A stretch of 64,000 nt of DNA from Litoreibacter albidus (GTDB lineage Bacteria > Pseudomonadota > Alphaproteobacteria > Rhodobacterales > Rhodobacteraceae). Made by a program: the position numbers and the translations under genes. The notes under the pieces are model-generated. The model was given only the letters and a program-made list of their open reading frames with translations, had not been told where the DNA came from and did not search any database. Positions 9,079-18,963 of the stretch are shown in pieces. The stretch lies in NCBI RefSeq assembly GCF_900107015.1, contig NZ_FNOI01000004.1, positions 248,001 through 312,000 of the forward strand. Reading direction: 5' to 3'. Positions within the stretch are counted from its first letter, which is position 1. Each line of letters begins with the position of its first letter.

Positions 9079-9566
9079 TGGGGCCTGTCCAAGCTGTGAA
9101 TACATGTTTGCGCAAATACGCCACCTTCTCTGGCCGAGCGTCACGCAGTGAGTTTTGGTGGTTCACTGCTGCTATGCTCTTGAGCATAATGGCCGCATTC
9201 GCCCTTGATCTCACCCTCTTTGAGATTTCGCGCAATGAAGAGGCTCCGATATTTTACCCGATCACCGAGATTGTGAGCCTTGGGTATTTGCTGCCAAGCG
9301 CAGCCGCTCAGGTCAGACGGCTCCATGACATCGGTGCCCCGTCGCAGCCCGCGCTGTTGCTGATACTGACAGTTTATGCACTTGGCTACGCTGTCACCTA
9401 TCTGGATTTAACTGGGCGTGTCCCCGACTACGACTCCGCGACGTCTTACCTTGTGTGCGCGACTTATTTTGTTGTTGTCTGTGTTGGCTTCATCATCCTG
9501 TCGCTCCTCCCCTCACAATCCGCCACTAACCCCTACGGTCCCAACCCTAACGAGGTCCCAACATGA
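9078..9566 (+). CDS. DUF805 family inner-membrane protein
   Basis: A 162-residue membrane protein with the three DUF805 marks: F-GRASRSEFWWF near residue 20, VRRLHDIG near residue 78 and a terminal NPYGPNPN. About four membrane segments. The family's biochemical role is unknown. The start overlaps the stop of the preceding fragment, with CGGAGGG upstream, and its stop overlaps the sucA ATG, so it sits inside the suc transcript. That is unusual, as DUF805 genes are normally unlinked to TCA genes. Confidence 0.88.
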   Translation: MGPVQAVNTCLRKYATFSGRASRSEFWWFTAAMLLSIMAAFALDLTLFEISRNEEAPIFYPITEIVSLGYLLPSAAAQVRRLHDIGAPSQPALLLILTVYALGYAVTYLDLTGRVPDYDSATSYLVCATYFVVVCVGFIILSLLPSQSATNPYGPNPNEVPT

Positions 9567-12517
9567 CCGAGCACTCCTCGAACGACCAGTTTCACGCGTC
9601 TTCCTTCATGCAAGGACATAACGCCGAGTATCTGGAGCAGCTTTATGCGCGCTACGCCAACGACCCGAACGCGGTTGATGAGGGCTGGCAGGACTTTTTC
9701 AAGGCCTTGGGCGATGCCGATCTGGACGTGAAACAGGAGGCCGCTGGCCCCTCTTGGGCGCGCGCCGACTGGCCGCCGCAGCCCAACGACGATCTGACGC
9801 AAGCGCTGGACGGCCAATGGGCTGAACCCGCCAAAGCTGCCGAGAAAATCAAAGGCAAAGCCGCTGAGAAAGGCGTCTCCGTCTCTGACGATCAGGTCAA
9901 GCAAGCGGTGCTCGACAGCATCCGCGCCATCATGATCATCCGCGCCTACCGCATCCGTGGCCACCTTGCCGCTGATCTGGACCCGCTGGGCATGAAAGAG
10001 GCCGAACCCCATCCCGAGTTGGAACCGAAGAACTACGGCTTCTCCGACGCGGACATGGATCGCCCGATCTTCATCGACAACGTGCTGGGGCTGGAAACGG
10101 CCTCCATGCGCGAGATCATCGCGATCCTGAAGCGCACCTATTGCGGCACCTTTGCGCTGCAATACATGCACATCTCGGACCCCGAGCAAGCGGGCTGGCT
10201 GAAAGAGCGCATCGAGGGCTGGGACAAGGAAATCACCTTCACCCGCGAGGGCCGTAAAGCGATCCTGAACAAGCTGGTCGAGGCCGAGGGCTTCGAGAAA
10301 TTCTTGCACGTCAAATACATGGGCACCAAACGCTTCGGGCTGGACGGCGGCGAAAGCCTCGTGCCTGCGATGGAGCAGATCATCAAACGCGGCGGCTCCC
10401 TTGGGGTCAAAGACGTGGTGATCGGCATGCCACACCGCGGCCGCCTGTCGGTGCTCGCCAATGTGATGAGCAAACCCTACAAGGCCATCTTCAATGAATT
10501 CCAAGGCGGCAGCTTCAAGCCGGAAGACGTCGACGGCTCTGGCGATGTGAAGTACCACCTTGGCGCGTCCTCGGACCGCGAATTTGACGGCAACACCGTT
10601 CACCTGTCGCTAACCGCGAACCCGTCCCACCTAGAGGCCGTGAACCCTGTTGTCTTGGGCAAGGCCCGCGCCAAGCAAGACCAGAACAACGATCAGGACC
10701 GCACCTCTTGCATGCCGATCCTGCTGCACGGCGATGCGGCTTTCGCGGGTCAGGGCGTTGTGGCAGAAGGCTTCGGCCTGTCCGGCCTGAAGGGCCACAA
10801 AACCGGCGGCACGATGCACATCGTGGTCAACAACCAGATCGGCTTCACCACCGCGCCGCACTTCTCGCGCTCCTCGCCGTATCCGACGGATATCGCGCTG
10901 ATGGTTGAAGCCCCGATTTTCCACGTGAACGGCGACGATCCGGAAGCCGTGGTGCATGCCGCGAAAGTGGCCACCGAGTTCCGCCAGAAGTTCCACAAAG
11001 ACGTGGTGATCGACATCATCTGCTACCGCCGGTTTGGCCACAACGAGGGCGACGAGCCCATGTTCACCAACCCGCTGATGTACAAGAAGATCAAAAAGCA
11101 AAAGACCACTTTGACGCTCTACACCGAGCGCCTCGTGCGCGACGGGTTGATCCCCGAGGGCGAAATCGAGGACATGAAAGCGACGTTCCAATCCTACCTC
11201 AACGAGGAGTTCGAGGCGGGCAAAGACTACAAGCCGAACAAGGCCGACTGGCTGGACGGCAAGTGGTCCCATCTGGATCGCCGCGACGCGGAAGACTACC
11301 AGCGCGGGCAAACCTCCATCTCCGAGGAAACCTTCCAAGAGGTTGGTCGTGGGCTCTACACCGCGCCGGAGGGCTTCGCCCTGCACAAGACGGTCGGGCG
11401 TCTTTTGGAGACCAAAGAGCAGATGTTCAAAACCGGCGAAGGCTTTGACTGGGCCACCGGCGAAGCGCTGGCATTCGGCTCCCTGCTGACCGAAGGCTAT
11501 CCCGTGCGCCTGTCAGGCCAAGACTGCACACGCGGCACATTCAGCCACCGCCACTCCGGCCTGATCAACCAAGATACCGAAGAACGCTACTACCCGCTCA
11601 ACAATATTCGCGCGGGGCAGTCGCAATATGAGGTCATCGACTCGATGCTGTCGGAATATGCTGTGCTTGGCTTTGAGTACGGCTACTCGCTGGCGGAACC
11701 GAACGCGCTTACCCTTTGGGAAGCCCAGTTCGGGGACTTCGCCAACGGCGCGCAGATCATGTTTGACCAATTCATCAGCTCTGGCGAGTCGAAGTGGCTG
11801 CGTATGTCGGGCCTCGTGTGCCTGTTGCCGCACGGCTATGAGGGCCAAGGACCGGAGCACTCCTCCGCGCGCCTAGAGCGGTTCCTGACCATGTGCGGCG
11901 GCGACAACTGGATCGTGGCCAACTGTACGACCCCTGCGAACTACTTCCACATTCTGCGCCGCCAGATTCACCGCGACTTCCGCAAGCCGCTGATCCTGAT
12001 GACGCCGAAGTCGTTGCTGCGCCACAAGCTGGCCGTCTCCAAGGCGGAGGAGTTCCAAACCGGATCGTCCTTCCACCGCGTGTTGTGGGACGATGCCCAG
12101 CAGGGCAACTCGGACACCAAACTGAAGGCCGACGACAAGATCAAACGCGTCGTCATGTGCTCTGGCAAGGTATACTACGACCTGCTGGAAGAGCGCGACG
12201 CGCGCGGCATCGACGACGTCTACCTGATGCGCTTCGAGCAGTTCTACCCCTTCCCGGCCATCTCGGCGGTGAAGGAGCTGGAGCGCTTCCCACAGGCTGA
12301 AATGGTCTGGTGTCAGGAAGAGCCTAAGAACCAAGGGGCTTGGTCCTTCATGGAGCCGAACATCGAATGGGTTCTGACCCGTATCAAAGCGAAACACTCG
12401 CGTCCGGTTTACGCCGGTCGCTCCGCCGCTGCGTCCCCCGCCACGGGTCTGGCCAGCCAGCACAAAGCACAACAAGCCGCGCTCGTGAATGACGCGCTGA
12501 CAGTCAAAGGAAACTAA
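9563..12517 (+). CDS. sucA: 2-Oxoglutarate dehydrogenase E1 component
   Basis: Thiamine-diphosphate-dependent E1 of the 2-oxoglutarate dehydrogenase complex, decarboxylating 2-oxoglutarate and passing the succinyl group to the lipoyl arms of SucB. The 984 residues match the family. The N-terminal segment carries the E2-binding motif ([16 protein letters not shown]). The ThDP domain has [14 protein letters not shown] and [10 protein letters not shown], and the C-terminal half has the transketolase-like pyrimidine-binding region ([15 protein letters not shown]). ATGA overlap with the DUF805 gene and a single base before sucB show a tightly coupled operon. Confidence 0.98.
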   Translation: MTEHSSNDQFHASSFMQGHNAEYLEQLYARYANDPNAVDEGWQDFFKALGDADLDVKQEAAGPSWARADWPPQPNDDLTQALDGQWAEPAKAAEKIKGKAAEKGVSVSDDQVKQAVLDSIRAIMIIRAYRIRGHLAADLDPLGMKEAEPHPELEPKNYGFSDADMDRPIFIDNVLGLETASMREIIAILKRTYCGTFALQYMHISDPEQAGWLKERIEGWDKEITFTREGRKAILNKLVEAEGFEKFLHVKYMGTKRFGLDGGESLVPAMEQIIKRGGSLGVKDVVIGMPHRGRLSVLANVMSKPYKAIFNEFQGGSFKPEDVDGSGDVKYHLGASSDREFDGNTVHLSLTANPSHLEAVNPVVLGKARAKQDQNNDQDRTSCMPILLHGDAAFAGQGVVAEGFGLSGLKGHKTGGTMHIVVNNQIGFTTAPHFSRSSPYPTDIALMVEAPIFHVNGDDPEAVVHAAKVATEFRQKFHKDVVIDIICYRRFGHNEGDEPMFTNPLMYKKIKKQKTTLTLYTERLVRDGLIPEGEIEDMKATFQSYLNEEFEAGKDYKPNKADWLDGKWSHLDRRDAEDYQRGQTSISEETFQEVGRGLYTAPEGFALHKTVGRLLETKEQMFKTGEGFDWATGEALAFGSLLTEGYPVRLSGQDCTRGTFSHRHSGLINQDTEERYYPLNNIRAGQSQYEVIDSMLSEYAVLGFEYGYSLAEPNALTLWEAQFGDFANGAQIMFDQFISSGESKWLRMSGLVCLLPHGYEGQGPEHSSARLERFLTMCGGDNWIVANCTTPANYFHILRRQIHRDFRKPLILMTPKSLLRHKLAVSKAEEFQTGSSFHRVLWDDAQQGNSDTKLKADDKIKRVVMCSGKVYYDLLEERDARGIDDVYLMRFEQFYPFPAISAVKELERFPQAEMVWCQEEPKNQGAWSFMEPNIEWVLTRIKAKHSRPVYAGRSAAASPATGLASQHKAQQAALVNDALTVKGN

Positions 12518-12518
12518 T

Positions 12519-14048
12519 ATGTCTGAGATCCGCGTCCCAACCCTTGGCGAAAGCGTTACCGAGGCCACCGTCGCCACATGGTTCAAAAAGCCCGGCGATA
12601 CCGTCGCCGTGGACGAAATGCTGTGCGAGCTGGAAACCGACAAGGTTACCGTCGAAGTGCCCTCCCCCGTGGCAGGCACCCTGTCTGAAATCGTCGCGCA
12701 AGAAGGCGAGACCGTAGGCGTTGACGCCCTGCTGGCACAAGTGTCCGAGGGCGACGCCGCCCCCGCGCCTGCCGCCAAGGAAGAGCCCGCCCCTGAGGCC
12801 GCAGCAGAAGCCACGCCGGCGACATCGAGCGCAGGCGGAGACACCACCGACGTGATGGTGCCAACCTTGGGCGAAAGCGTGTCCGAGGCGACCGTGTCCA
12901 CATGGTTCAAAAAGGTCGGCGACACCGTCGCGCAGGACGAAATGCTGTGCGAGCTGGAAACCGACAAAGTGTCCGTCGAGGTGCCATCGCCCGCCGCTGG
13001 CACACTTGTTGAAATCTTGGCCGAAGAAGGCACCACGGTCGATGCCTCCGCCAAGCTTGCGGTTTTGTCCTCTGAAGGTGGTGCGGCTGCAGCCGCTGCG
13101 CCTGCGGCGTCCGAGGCCAGCGCCCCTGCGCCCGCAGCAAGCGGCGGCAAGGACGTCGAGAACGCCCCCTCCGCCAACAAGATCATGGCAGAGAAGGGCA
13201 TCGACCCTGCCACCGTTAAAGGCTCCGGCCGCGATGGCCGCGTGATGAAGGAAGACGCGTTGAAGGCCACATCCGCCCCAGCCGCTGCCGCCTCCGCACC
13301 TGCCCCAGCGGCATCCGCCCCACGCGCGCCGGTGTCCTCCGACGACGCATCGCGCGAAGAGCGGGTGAAGATGACCCGCCTGCGCCAGACCATCGCGCGC
13401 CGCCTGAAGGAAAGCCAGAACACCGCCGCCATGCTCACCACTTACAACGAGGTGGACATGACCGAGGTGATGGCCCTGCGTAATGAATACAAAGACCTGT
13501 TCTTGAAGAAACACGGGGTGAAGCTTGGCTTCATGTCCTTCTTCACCAAGGCCTGCGTTCACGCGTTGAAAGAGGTGCCAGAGGTCAACGCCGAGATCGA
13601 CGGCACCGACGTCGTTTACAAAAACTACGTCCACATGGGCATCGCGGCGGGCACGCCCACAGGTCTGGTTGTTCCGGTGATCCGCGACGCGGACCAAATG
13701 GGCTTCGCCGATATCGAGAAAGCTATTGCCGAGAAAGGCGCGCGTGCGCGTGACGGCAAGCTCAGCATGGCGGAAATGCAGGGCGGCAGCTTCACCATCT
13801 CCAACGGTGGTGTCTACGGCTCGCTGATGTCCTCGCCGATCCTGAACCCGCCACAATCCGGCATCCTGGGTATGCACAAAATCCAGGACCGGCCGATGGC
13901 GATCGGAGGCCAAGTGGTGATCCGCCCGATGATGTATCTGGCGCTGTCCTACGATCACCGTATCGTTGATGGCAAAGGCGCTGTGACCTTCCTCGTGCGC
14001 GTCAAAGAGGCGCTTGAAGATCCACGTCGTCTGTTGATGGATCTCTAA
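12519..14048 (+). CDS. sucB: 2-Oxoglutarate dehydrogenase E2 (dihydrolipoyl succinyltransferase)
   Basis: Core E2 subunit, moving succinyl from lipoyl-lysine to CoA. At 509 residues it is about 100 longer than the E. coli enzyme because it has two lipoyl domains, each with the ETDKV/S lysine (K42 and K150), joined by Ala/Pro/Glu-rich linkers. A peripheral subunit-binding domain follows (about 217-250). The catalytic domain ends with [13 protein letters not shown], which holds the active-site histidine and aspartate. The two lipoyl domains are nearly identical over about 60 residues, pointing to internal duplication. A perfect hairpin follows the stop. Confidence 0.98.
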   Translation: MSEIRVPTLGESVTEATVATWFKKPGDTVAVDEMLCELETDKVTVEVPSPVAGTLSEIVAQEGETVGVDALLAQVSEGDAAPAPAAKEEPAPEAAAEATPATSSAGGDTTDVMVPTLGESVSEATVSTWFKKVGDTVAQDEMLCELETDKVSVEVPSPAAGTLVEILAEEGTTVDASAKLAVLSSEGGAAAAAAPAASEASAPAPAASGGKDVENAPSANKIMAEKGIDPATVKGSGRDGRVMKEDALKATSAPAAAASAPAPAASAPRAPVSSDDASREERVKMTRLRQTIARRLKESQNTAAMLTTYNEVDMTEVMALRNEYKDLFLKKHGVKLGFMSFFTKACVHALKEVPEVNAEIDGTDVVYKNYVHMGIAAGTPTGLVVPVIRDADQMGFADIEKAIAEKGARARDGKLSMAEMQGGSFTISNGGVYGSLMSSPILNPPQSGILGMHKIQDRPMAIGGQVVIRPMMYLALSYDHRIVDGKGAVTFLVRVKEALEDPRRLLMDL

Positions 14049-14060
14049 GGAAACAAATGC

Positions 14061-14091
14061 GGGTTCGGGGGCAGCCCCGAACCCAGATTTT
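14061..14091 (+). terminator. Terminator-like hairpin after sucB
   Basis: A perfect 10-bp stem (GGGTTCGGGG / CCCCGAACCC) with a four-base loop (GCAG) is followed by AGATTTTG. The short T run suggests partial termination or a 3' end-protecting hairpin, separating sucB from the L,D-transpeptidase and lpdA. Confidence 0.65.
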
Positions 14092-14102
14092 GAGCGGTGA
14101 AC

Positions 14103-14654
14103 ATGTCACGCCTTATTCGCATATCACTTCTGATCGCGACCCTCGCTGTAGGTGTCGTAGGATATACGAAAGTCATGGCGCGTGTCGGGTCCGGCACACC
14201 GCCGGACGCCGCCCCCATCAGCCAGCAAGCCGACGAAATACGGGTGATAAAATCCACCCGAGAGATGCATTTGTTGCGCGACGGGAAAACGATCCGGCAA
14301 TATCCGATTTCACTGGGTGCAGCCCCAAAAGGGCATAAATCCCGCGAAGGGGACGAGCGCACGCCGGAAGGCACCTACGAGATTGATTGGCGGAATGCGA
14401 ATTCCATCGCACACCTGAGCCTTCATATTTCCTACCCCAATGCGGAGGATATCGCGCGCGCCAAGTCCGCCGGCGTCGCCCCCGGTGGCAATATCATGAT
14501 CCACGGGATCGCGAATGGCTGGGGACTTCTGGGGCGGTTGCACCTTGGGTGGGACTGGACCAATGGCTGCATCGCGATCACAAACGAAGAGATGCGCGAA
14601 GTGTGGTCTTTGGTTCCCAATGGCACCCCCATCACCATCGTAGACAGCATCTAG
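14103..14654 (+). CDS. L,D-transpeptidase (YkuD domain) family protein
   Basis: A 183-residue exported protein with an N-terminal hydrophobic signal or anchor (residues 4-23). The YkuD catalytic domain spans about 48-181, with its active-site block HGIANGWG then DWTNGCIAITNEEM, which gives the catalytic histidine and cysteine. Such enzymes crosslink peptidoglycan peptides or attach proteins to them in the periplasm. The domain matches the short single-domain type (ErfK/YafK-like). An in-frame GTG lies six bases earlier; ATG was preferred. It lies between sucB and lpdA without any known metabolic link. Confidence 0.85.
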   Translation: MSRLIRISLLIATLAVGVVGYTKVMARVGSGTPPDAAPISQQADEIRVIKSTREMHLLRDGKTIRQYPISLGAAPKGHKSREGDERTPEGTYEIDWRNANSIAHLSLHISYPNAEDIARAKSAGVAPGGNIMIHGIANGWGLLGRLHLGWDWTNGCIAITNEEMREVWSLVPNGTPITIVDSI

Positions 14655-14680
14655 GCTGCCTTCTTTATGAAAGACCCGCT

Positions 14681-15070
14681 ATGACCACAGAACTGACCAT
14701 CCTCGCCCTCGCGGCCCTGCTGCAAACCGTGCAGTTCTGCCTTTATTCAGTCACCGCGCAAATGCAGGTCGGCTCCAAAGTCGCCGCGTCCCCACGCGAC
14801 CGTGCGATAGAGTTGACCGGCACCGCAGGCCGCCTGCAGCGCGCGATGAACAACCATTTCGAAGGGCTGATCCTGTTCACCATCGCCGTGGTCGTTGTCA
14901 CTCTCGGCGCGCAGTCCTCATCCACAACCGTCACCTGCGCCTACATCTACCTCGCGGCGCGATGCCTCTACGTGCCCGCCTATGTCTTTGGCTGGACCCC
15001 TTGGCGTTCCGTCATCTGGGCCATAGGCTTCACCGCAACCATCACCATGATTGTCGCAGCTTTGCTGTGA
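14681..15070 (+). CDS. MAPEG family membrane protein
   Basis: A 129-residue protein with four membrane segments and the MAPEG pattern: an N-terminal helix, then AIELTGTAGRLQRAMNNHFEGL, which carries the arginine/asparagine and NHFE residues of the glutathione-binding loop, then three further helices. Bacterial MAPEG proteins are mostly uncharacterised; some have glutathione transferase or peroxidase activity. It lies between the L,D-transpeptidase and lpdA. Confidence 0.85.
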   Translation: MTTELTILALAALLQTVQFCLYSVTAQMQVGSKVAASPRDRAIELTGTAGRLQRAMNNHFEGLILFTIAVVVVTLGAQSSSTTVTCAYIYLAARCLYVPAYVFGWTPWRSVIWAIGFTATITMIVAALL

Positions 15071-15153
15071 CAGAGTGCCCGACACAAGTCCGACGCATCG
15101 CCGGCGGATCGCAGACACCTAAAAACGCCTCAAAAAGGTAAGGAGATATCTCA

Positions 15154-16542
15154 ATGTCCTCATACGACGTCATCATCATCGGTTCCGGCCCCGGCGGCTA
15201 TGTCTGCGCCATCCGCTGCGCGCAACTGGGCCTGAAAACCGCCATCGTCGAAGGCCGCGAAACCCTTGGCGGCACCTGCCTGAACGTGGGCTGCATCCCG
15301 TCCAAGGCGCTGCTGCATTCCTCCCATATGCTGCACGAAGCAGAGCACAACTTCGCCAAAATGGGCTTGAAGGGCAAAACCCCCTCCGTCGATTGGAAGG
15401 AAATGCTCGCCTACAAGGACGACGTCATCGCGACCAACACCAAGGGCGTCGAGTTCTTGATGAAAAAGAACAAGATCGACTGGATCAAGGGCTGGGCCTC
15501 CATCCCTGCAGCGGGTCAGGTCAAGGTCGGCGACGACATCCATGAGGCCAAAAACATCGTGATCGCCTCCGGCTCCGAGGTCTCCACCCTGCCCGGCGTT
15601 GAGATCGACGAAAAAATCGTCGTCTCCTCCACTGGCGCGCTGGAGTTGGGCAAGATCCCGAACAAGATGGTCGTGATCGGGGCTGGCGTGATCGGGCTGG
15701 AACTTGGCTCCGTCTACAAACGTCTGGGCGCGGAGGTAAAGGTCATCGAATTCCTCGACGCCATCACTCCTGGCATGGACGCCGAGGTTGCCAAAACCTT
15801 CCAAAGAACACTGAAGAAACAGGGCCTTGAGTTCCAGCTTGGCGCCGCGGTGCAGAGCGTTGAGGTCAAGAACAACAAGGCCAAGGTTACCTACAAGCTG
15901 CGCAAGGACGACAGCGAACATGTCGAGGATGCCGACGTGGTGCTTGTGGCCACCGGCCGCAAACCTTTCACCGACGGTTTGGGGCTCGCGGAGCTGGGCG
16001 TGGAGCTGGAACCCCGCGGCCAGATCAAGACCGACGCGCATTGGGCCACGTCTGTCAAAGGCATCTACGCCATCGGTGACGCCATCACCGGCCCGATGCT
16101 CGCGCATAAAGCCGAAGACGAAGGCATGGGCGTGGCAGAGGTTCTCGCAGGGCAAAAAGGCCATGTGAATTACAAGGTTATCCCTGGCGTGATCTACACC
16201 CACCCAGAGGTTGCCAATGTGGGCGCCACCGAGGAGCAGCTCAAAGAAGACGGGCACAGCTACAAGGTCGGCAAGTTTTCCTTCATGGGCAACGGCCGCG
16301 CCAAGGCAAATTTCGCGGGCGACGGTTTTGTGAAAATTCTGGCGGACAAAGACACCGACCGCATCTTGGGCGCACATATCATCGGTCCGATGGCAGGCGA
16401 TCTCATCCATGAGATCTGCGTCGCAATGGAATTCGGGGCTGCGGCAGAAGACCTCGCGCGCACATGCCACGCACATCCGACCTATTCGGAGGCTGTGCGC
16501 GAAGCCGCGTTGGCCTGCGGCGACGGCGCCATCCACAGCTGA
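15154..16542 (+). CDS. lpdA: Dihydrolipoamide dehydrogenase (E3)
   Basis: FAD-dependent E3 that reoxidises dihydrolipoyl groups of SucB with NAD. The 462 residues show the FAD-binding [10 protein letters not shown], the redox pair C42/C47 in [13 protein letters not shown], the NAD-binding [12 protein letters not shown], the second FAD site ([22 protein letters not shown]) and the C-terminal HAHPTYSEA with the active-site histidine and glutamate. A clear AAGGAGA lies before the ATG. It closes the suc cluster, and a strong terminator follows. Confidence 0.97.
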   Translation: MSSYDVIIIGSGPGGYVCAIRCAQLGLKTAIVEGRETLGGTCLNVGCIPSKALLHSSHMLHEAEHNFAKMGLKGKTPSVDWKEMLAYKDDVIATNTKGVEFLMKKNKIDWIKGWASIPAAGQVKVGDDIHEAKNIVIASGSEVSTLPGVEIDEKIVVSSTGALELGKIPNKMVVIGAGVIGLELGSVYKRLGAEVKVIEFLDAITPGMDAEVAKTFQRTLKKQGLEFQLGAAVQSVEVKNNKAKVTYKLRKDDSEHVEDADVVLVATGRKPFTDGLGLAELGVELEPRGQIKTDAHWATSVKGIYAIGDAITGPMLAHKAEDEGMGVAEVLAGQKGHVNYKVIPGVIYTHPEVANVGATEEQLKEDGHSYKVGKFSFMGNGRAKANFAGDGFVKILADKDTDRILGAHIIGPMAGDLIHEICVAMEFGAAAEDLARTCHAHPTYSEAVREAALACGDGAIHS

Positions 16543-16577
16543 CCCCGCCTATCATTGCTTCATAAATACCTCGGGGT

Positions 16578-16629
16578 GTGGGGCAGCGCCCCACGAAGCG
16601 CCTGCAAGCATAGCTTGCGGGCGCTTTTT
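16578..16629. terminator. Terminator between lpdA and the convergent gntR
   Basis: Two hairpins in series. The first is GTGGGGC-AGC-GCCCCAC (16578-16594). The second is a 12-bp stem with one G-T pair, GCGCCTGCAAGC-ATA-GCTTGCGGGCGC (16598-16624), followed by TTTTTA. The T run serves lpdA; the hairpins also lie directly after the stop of the convergent GntR gene. Confidence 0.85.
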
Positions 16630-17278
16630 ATTGCGCCAGCATCCGCAAGCCTTGGGTCACATCCGCCCGCACGGCCAGCCGCAGCCCCGGCTCATCCCCC
16701 GCCTTCAGCGCTGCAACAATCAAACGGTGGTGCTGTGGCAACTCCGAGCGGCGCAACTTCTCGTAGAGGCTGCGCATCGTGGGGCCCATTTGCAGCCAGA
16801 CCGTCTCGGCCATCGCCAGCATCGCGGGGGCCTGCGCGCGCAGGTAGAGCGTGCGGTGGAATTCCAGATTGGTTCGGATGTAGCCCACGGGATCTTGCCG
16901 TGCGATGGCCTGTCCGATGTTGCCGTTGATAGATTGCAGCCGGTCGATGAGCGCGAAGTGGGCGCGTGGCAAGGCACGCGCGGCCAGTTCCGGCTCCAAC
17001 AAGGCGCGCAGCGCCGCCAGCTCCTCAATCCGGTCGTTTGACAGTTCGGGCGTCGATATCCGTCCCGACGAGGACAACGTAAATGCTCCCTCCGCCACCA
17101 ACCGCCGCATCGCTTCGCGTGCGGGTGTCATGGAAACGCCGAACTCTTTGCCGATACCACGCAAGGTTTTGGCCGATCCGGGCAGGATTTCCCCGTGCAT
17201 GATTTGTGTGCGCAAACGACGATAGACCATGTCGTTCGCGGCCCCTGTGGGTTCCGGTTTTGATGAGTTCAGCAACAT
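16628..17278 (-). CDS. GntR family regulator, FCD (FadR) subfamily
   Basis: A 216-residue DNA-binding protein. Residues 15-75 form the winged helix of GntR regulators (YRRLRTQIMHGEILPGS, then LRGIGKEFGVSMTPAREAMRRL). Residues 85-210 form the all-helical FCD ligand domain, which usually binds a metal and an organic acid. It is the last gene of the tctCBA-atuA-DUF4387 operon and lies back to back with lpdA. A TGTGATCACA palindrome ends nine bases upstream of its start, suggesting autoregulation. The same palindrome occurs twice before sucC, so it may also control the suc genes. The ligand is probably the carboxylate moved by TctCBA; that is inference. Confidence 0.85.
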   Translation of the reverse strand: MLLNSSKPEPTGAANDMVYRRLRTQIMHGEILPGSAKTLRGIGKEFGVSMTPAREAMRRLVAEGAFTLSSSGRISTPELSNDRIEELAALRALLEPELAARALPRAHFALIDRLQSINGNIGQAIARQDPVGYIRTNLEFHRTLYLRAQAPAMLAMAETVWLQMGPTMRSLYEKLRRSELPQHHRLIVAALKAGDEPGLRLAVRADVTQGLRMLAQ

Positions 17279-17286
17279 GCGCGGAC

Positions 17287-17322
17287 TGTGATCACATCCC
17301 CCGCGCGGGTCAAGGGATCACA
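17287..17322. promoter_or_regulatory. TGTGATCACA operator upstream of gntR
   Basis: An exact TGTGATCACA palindrome lies at 17287-17296. A weaker copy (AGGGATCACA, 8 of 10) lies 26 bp further upstream at 17313-17322, overlapping the stop region of the DUF4387 gene. Position next to the regulator's start suggests autoregulation, and the exact sequence is shared with the paired sites before sucC. Confidence 0.55.
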
Positions 17323-17617
17323 CGTCCAACTCGGCCACCAGCGCGGCAAAAGACGCGCCGTGCATGTCGCGGTCTTGCCGCGTGCCTTGGATGGACGGGC
17401 GCGGCAGGCTGAGCTTCAGCACGCTCAGGGATGCCATCTCGTAGCGATCGACAACGGCGGGATCGGCCTTGAACAGCGCCGCCACCCGCGTTGAGGTAAC
17501 CGCCGCACAAACCTGCGCATAGACCTCCGGCGTGCCGCAAAAGATGTCGACGGTCAGCCAGAACGGCCCCGCGTTTTTGGAGCGCACTTTTACTGCGATA
17601 TCACCAAGTTTGCTCAT
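17318..17617 (-). CDS. DUF4387 domain protein
   Basis: A 99-residue protein corresponding to a single DUF4387 domain (KLGDIAVKVRSKNAGPFWLTVDIF..., ending DMHGASFAALVAEL). This domain is usually encoded next to, or fused to, AtuA-type proteins, so the pair probably form one enzyme. The start chosen overlaps the AtuA stop (ATGA). The biochemical role of the family is not established. Within this operon it is expected to act on the substrate imported by TctCBA. Confidence 0.85.
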   Translation of the reverse strand: MSKLGDIAVKVRSKNAGPFWLTVDIFCGTPEVYAQVCAAVTSTRVAALFKADPAVVDRYEMASLSVLKLSLPRPSIQGTRQDRDMHGASFAALVAELDV

Positions 17618-18963
17618 GCGCCCAACTCCTCTACACGCAACGCGAAGGCGTCCATCGGATCGTCCAGTTCCAGCACATGGTTCAAGCAAAACTCGTACAC
17701 CGCGCCACGGCTGACCTCCGGCGGGGAGAACGGGAATGCGAATGTGGGCATTTCTTCTTCCTCGGTCAGGGGATGGTGCAACAAATATGGGTTAAGCACT
17801 TTCGCCACCTCGCGCGACAGCGCCTCGGTGGGGGCCGTGACCATGCCCAGCACGCCAACCTCGGTGCCAGCTTTCGCCGCCGTGTCCAACCCGCCTAGCG
17901 TTGCATCCAGCCCGATCAGCCGCAGTTCTATCTCAAAGCCGTCGCCCACGCGGGCTTCGGCCTTCGCGGTGGCTTTGGTGACGATATCATCACACCACGC
18001 GCGGATGTTTTCGACGTAGCGCGGATCACGCACCGTGACCAAAGACACGGTTTGAAACCCGGCCAAGCGTGCGCCTTCCAGCTTCACGGTATAGCGATCC
18101 GACACGATCCATTCGCTGCCCGTGACGCGCACCGTCCGGTCGTCCAGCGCGGTGTAGTGTGAACGGCTGACGTCAAGGTGCCCGCCCGGCTCGTAAAGGA
18201 CGTCTGGGTTGGAGTTTTCATAGAGCATATGCGCGGACACCGTGTGCGGCGTCGCGCGGGCCTCTGCCCCCATCGGTGTGATGGTGAAGCCTTCGGCGTC
18301 GAACTCAATCAGGATGGTGCCGGAGTTCGGGGCGGTCGTGGCCAAGGCACCGCACTCCCCGATCTTGGCCCCGTGCCACGCGCCGCCCGCGTGGCAACCT
18401 TTGGCCAGCGGCAGCGCAGATATGATTGCCGTATCCGTCGTGCGCCCCGCGATCACGATATCCGCGCCCGTATCGAGCGCCGCTTGGATTTGCTCCGCCC
18501 CTGCAAGGGCCACGATATTGGAGCAAGACGACAAGACGTCATCCGATATTTCCGGCGCGGGGTTCAGCGGGGTGATTTTTCCCTGTCCCAACGCATCACT
18601 GAGCGCATCGGGCCGCTGACCGCTTTTGAGCACGGCGAGCTTAACCTTCATCCCCGCCTCGGCGGCAATTTCGCGCGTGATATCGACCAGCCAGTCCACG
18701 GCGCTATCTGCGCCGCAGGTGCCTGCGGTCCCGATGATCAGCGGCACGCCTGCTTCGGCGCGCGCCTCCATCAGTTCGCGCCATTCGGCTTTGGTCGAGC
18801 CGCGCGCATATTTGGACGTCCCCGTCCCAAGGTAGTGGGGCCCACTATCAGTGGACCCCCCGTCGATTGCTATAATGTCTGGGTTCTGCGCTATCCCCCG
18901 CGCCAAGGCAGCACGATCGTACCCAAGCCCGAGGGCGCCGGAAGGAATGAGAACTTTGACCAT
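17614..18963 (-). CDS. AtuA family (DUF1446-like) protein
   Basis: A 449-residue cytoplasmic protein of the family named after AtuA of acyclic terpene utilisation. Typical features are the early IDGGSTDSGPHYLGTG segment, GTAGTCGADSAVDW, and IVIAGRTTDTAI in the middle. The reaction of the family is not settled; genomic neighbours elsewhere suggest roles in carboxylate or acyl-CoA breakdown. Its ATG overlaps the tctA stop and its stop overlaps the DUF4387 start, so all are translated together. Nothing here suggests terpene metabolism, so the family name should not be read as its function. Confidence 0.85.
   Translation of the reverse strand: MVKVLIPSGALGLGYDRAALARGIAQNPDIIAIDGGSTDSGPHYLGTGTSKYARGSTKAEWRELMEARAEAGVPLIIGTAGTCGADSAVDWLVDITREIAAEAGMKVKLAVLKSGQRPDALSDALGQGKITPLNPAPEISDDVLSSCSNIVALAGAEQIQAALDTGADIVIAGRTTDTAIISALPLAKGCHAGGAWHGAKIGECGALATTAPNSGTILIEFDAEGFTITPMGAEARATPHTVSAHMLYENSNPDVLYEPGGHLDVSRSHYTALDDRTVRVTGSEWIVSDRYTVKLEGARLAGFQTVSLVTVRDPRYVENIRAWCDDIVTKATAKAEARVGDGFEIELRLIGLDATLGGLDTAAKAGTEVGVLGMVTAPTEALSREVAKVLNPYLLHHPLTEEEEMPTFAFPFSPPEVSRGAVYEFCLNHVLELDDPMDAFALRVEELGA

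Noticed and set aside
15160-16536. A 458-codon frame on the minus strand opposite lpdA
   Set aside because: Shadow of lpdA arising from strong third-position GC bias; lpdA has all catalytic motifs.
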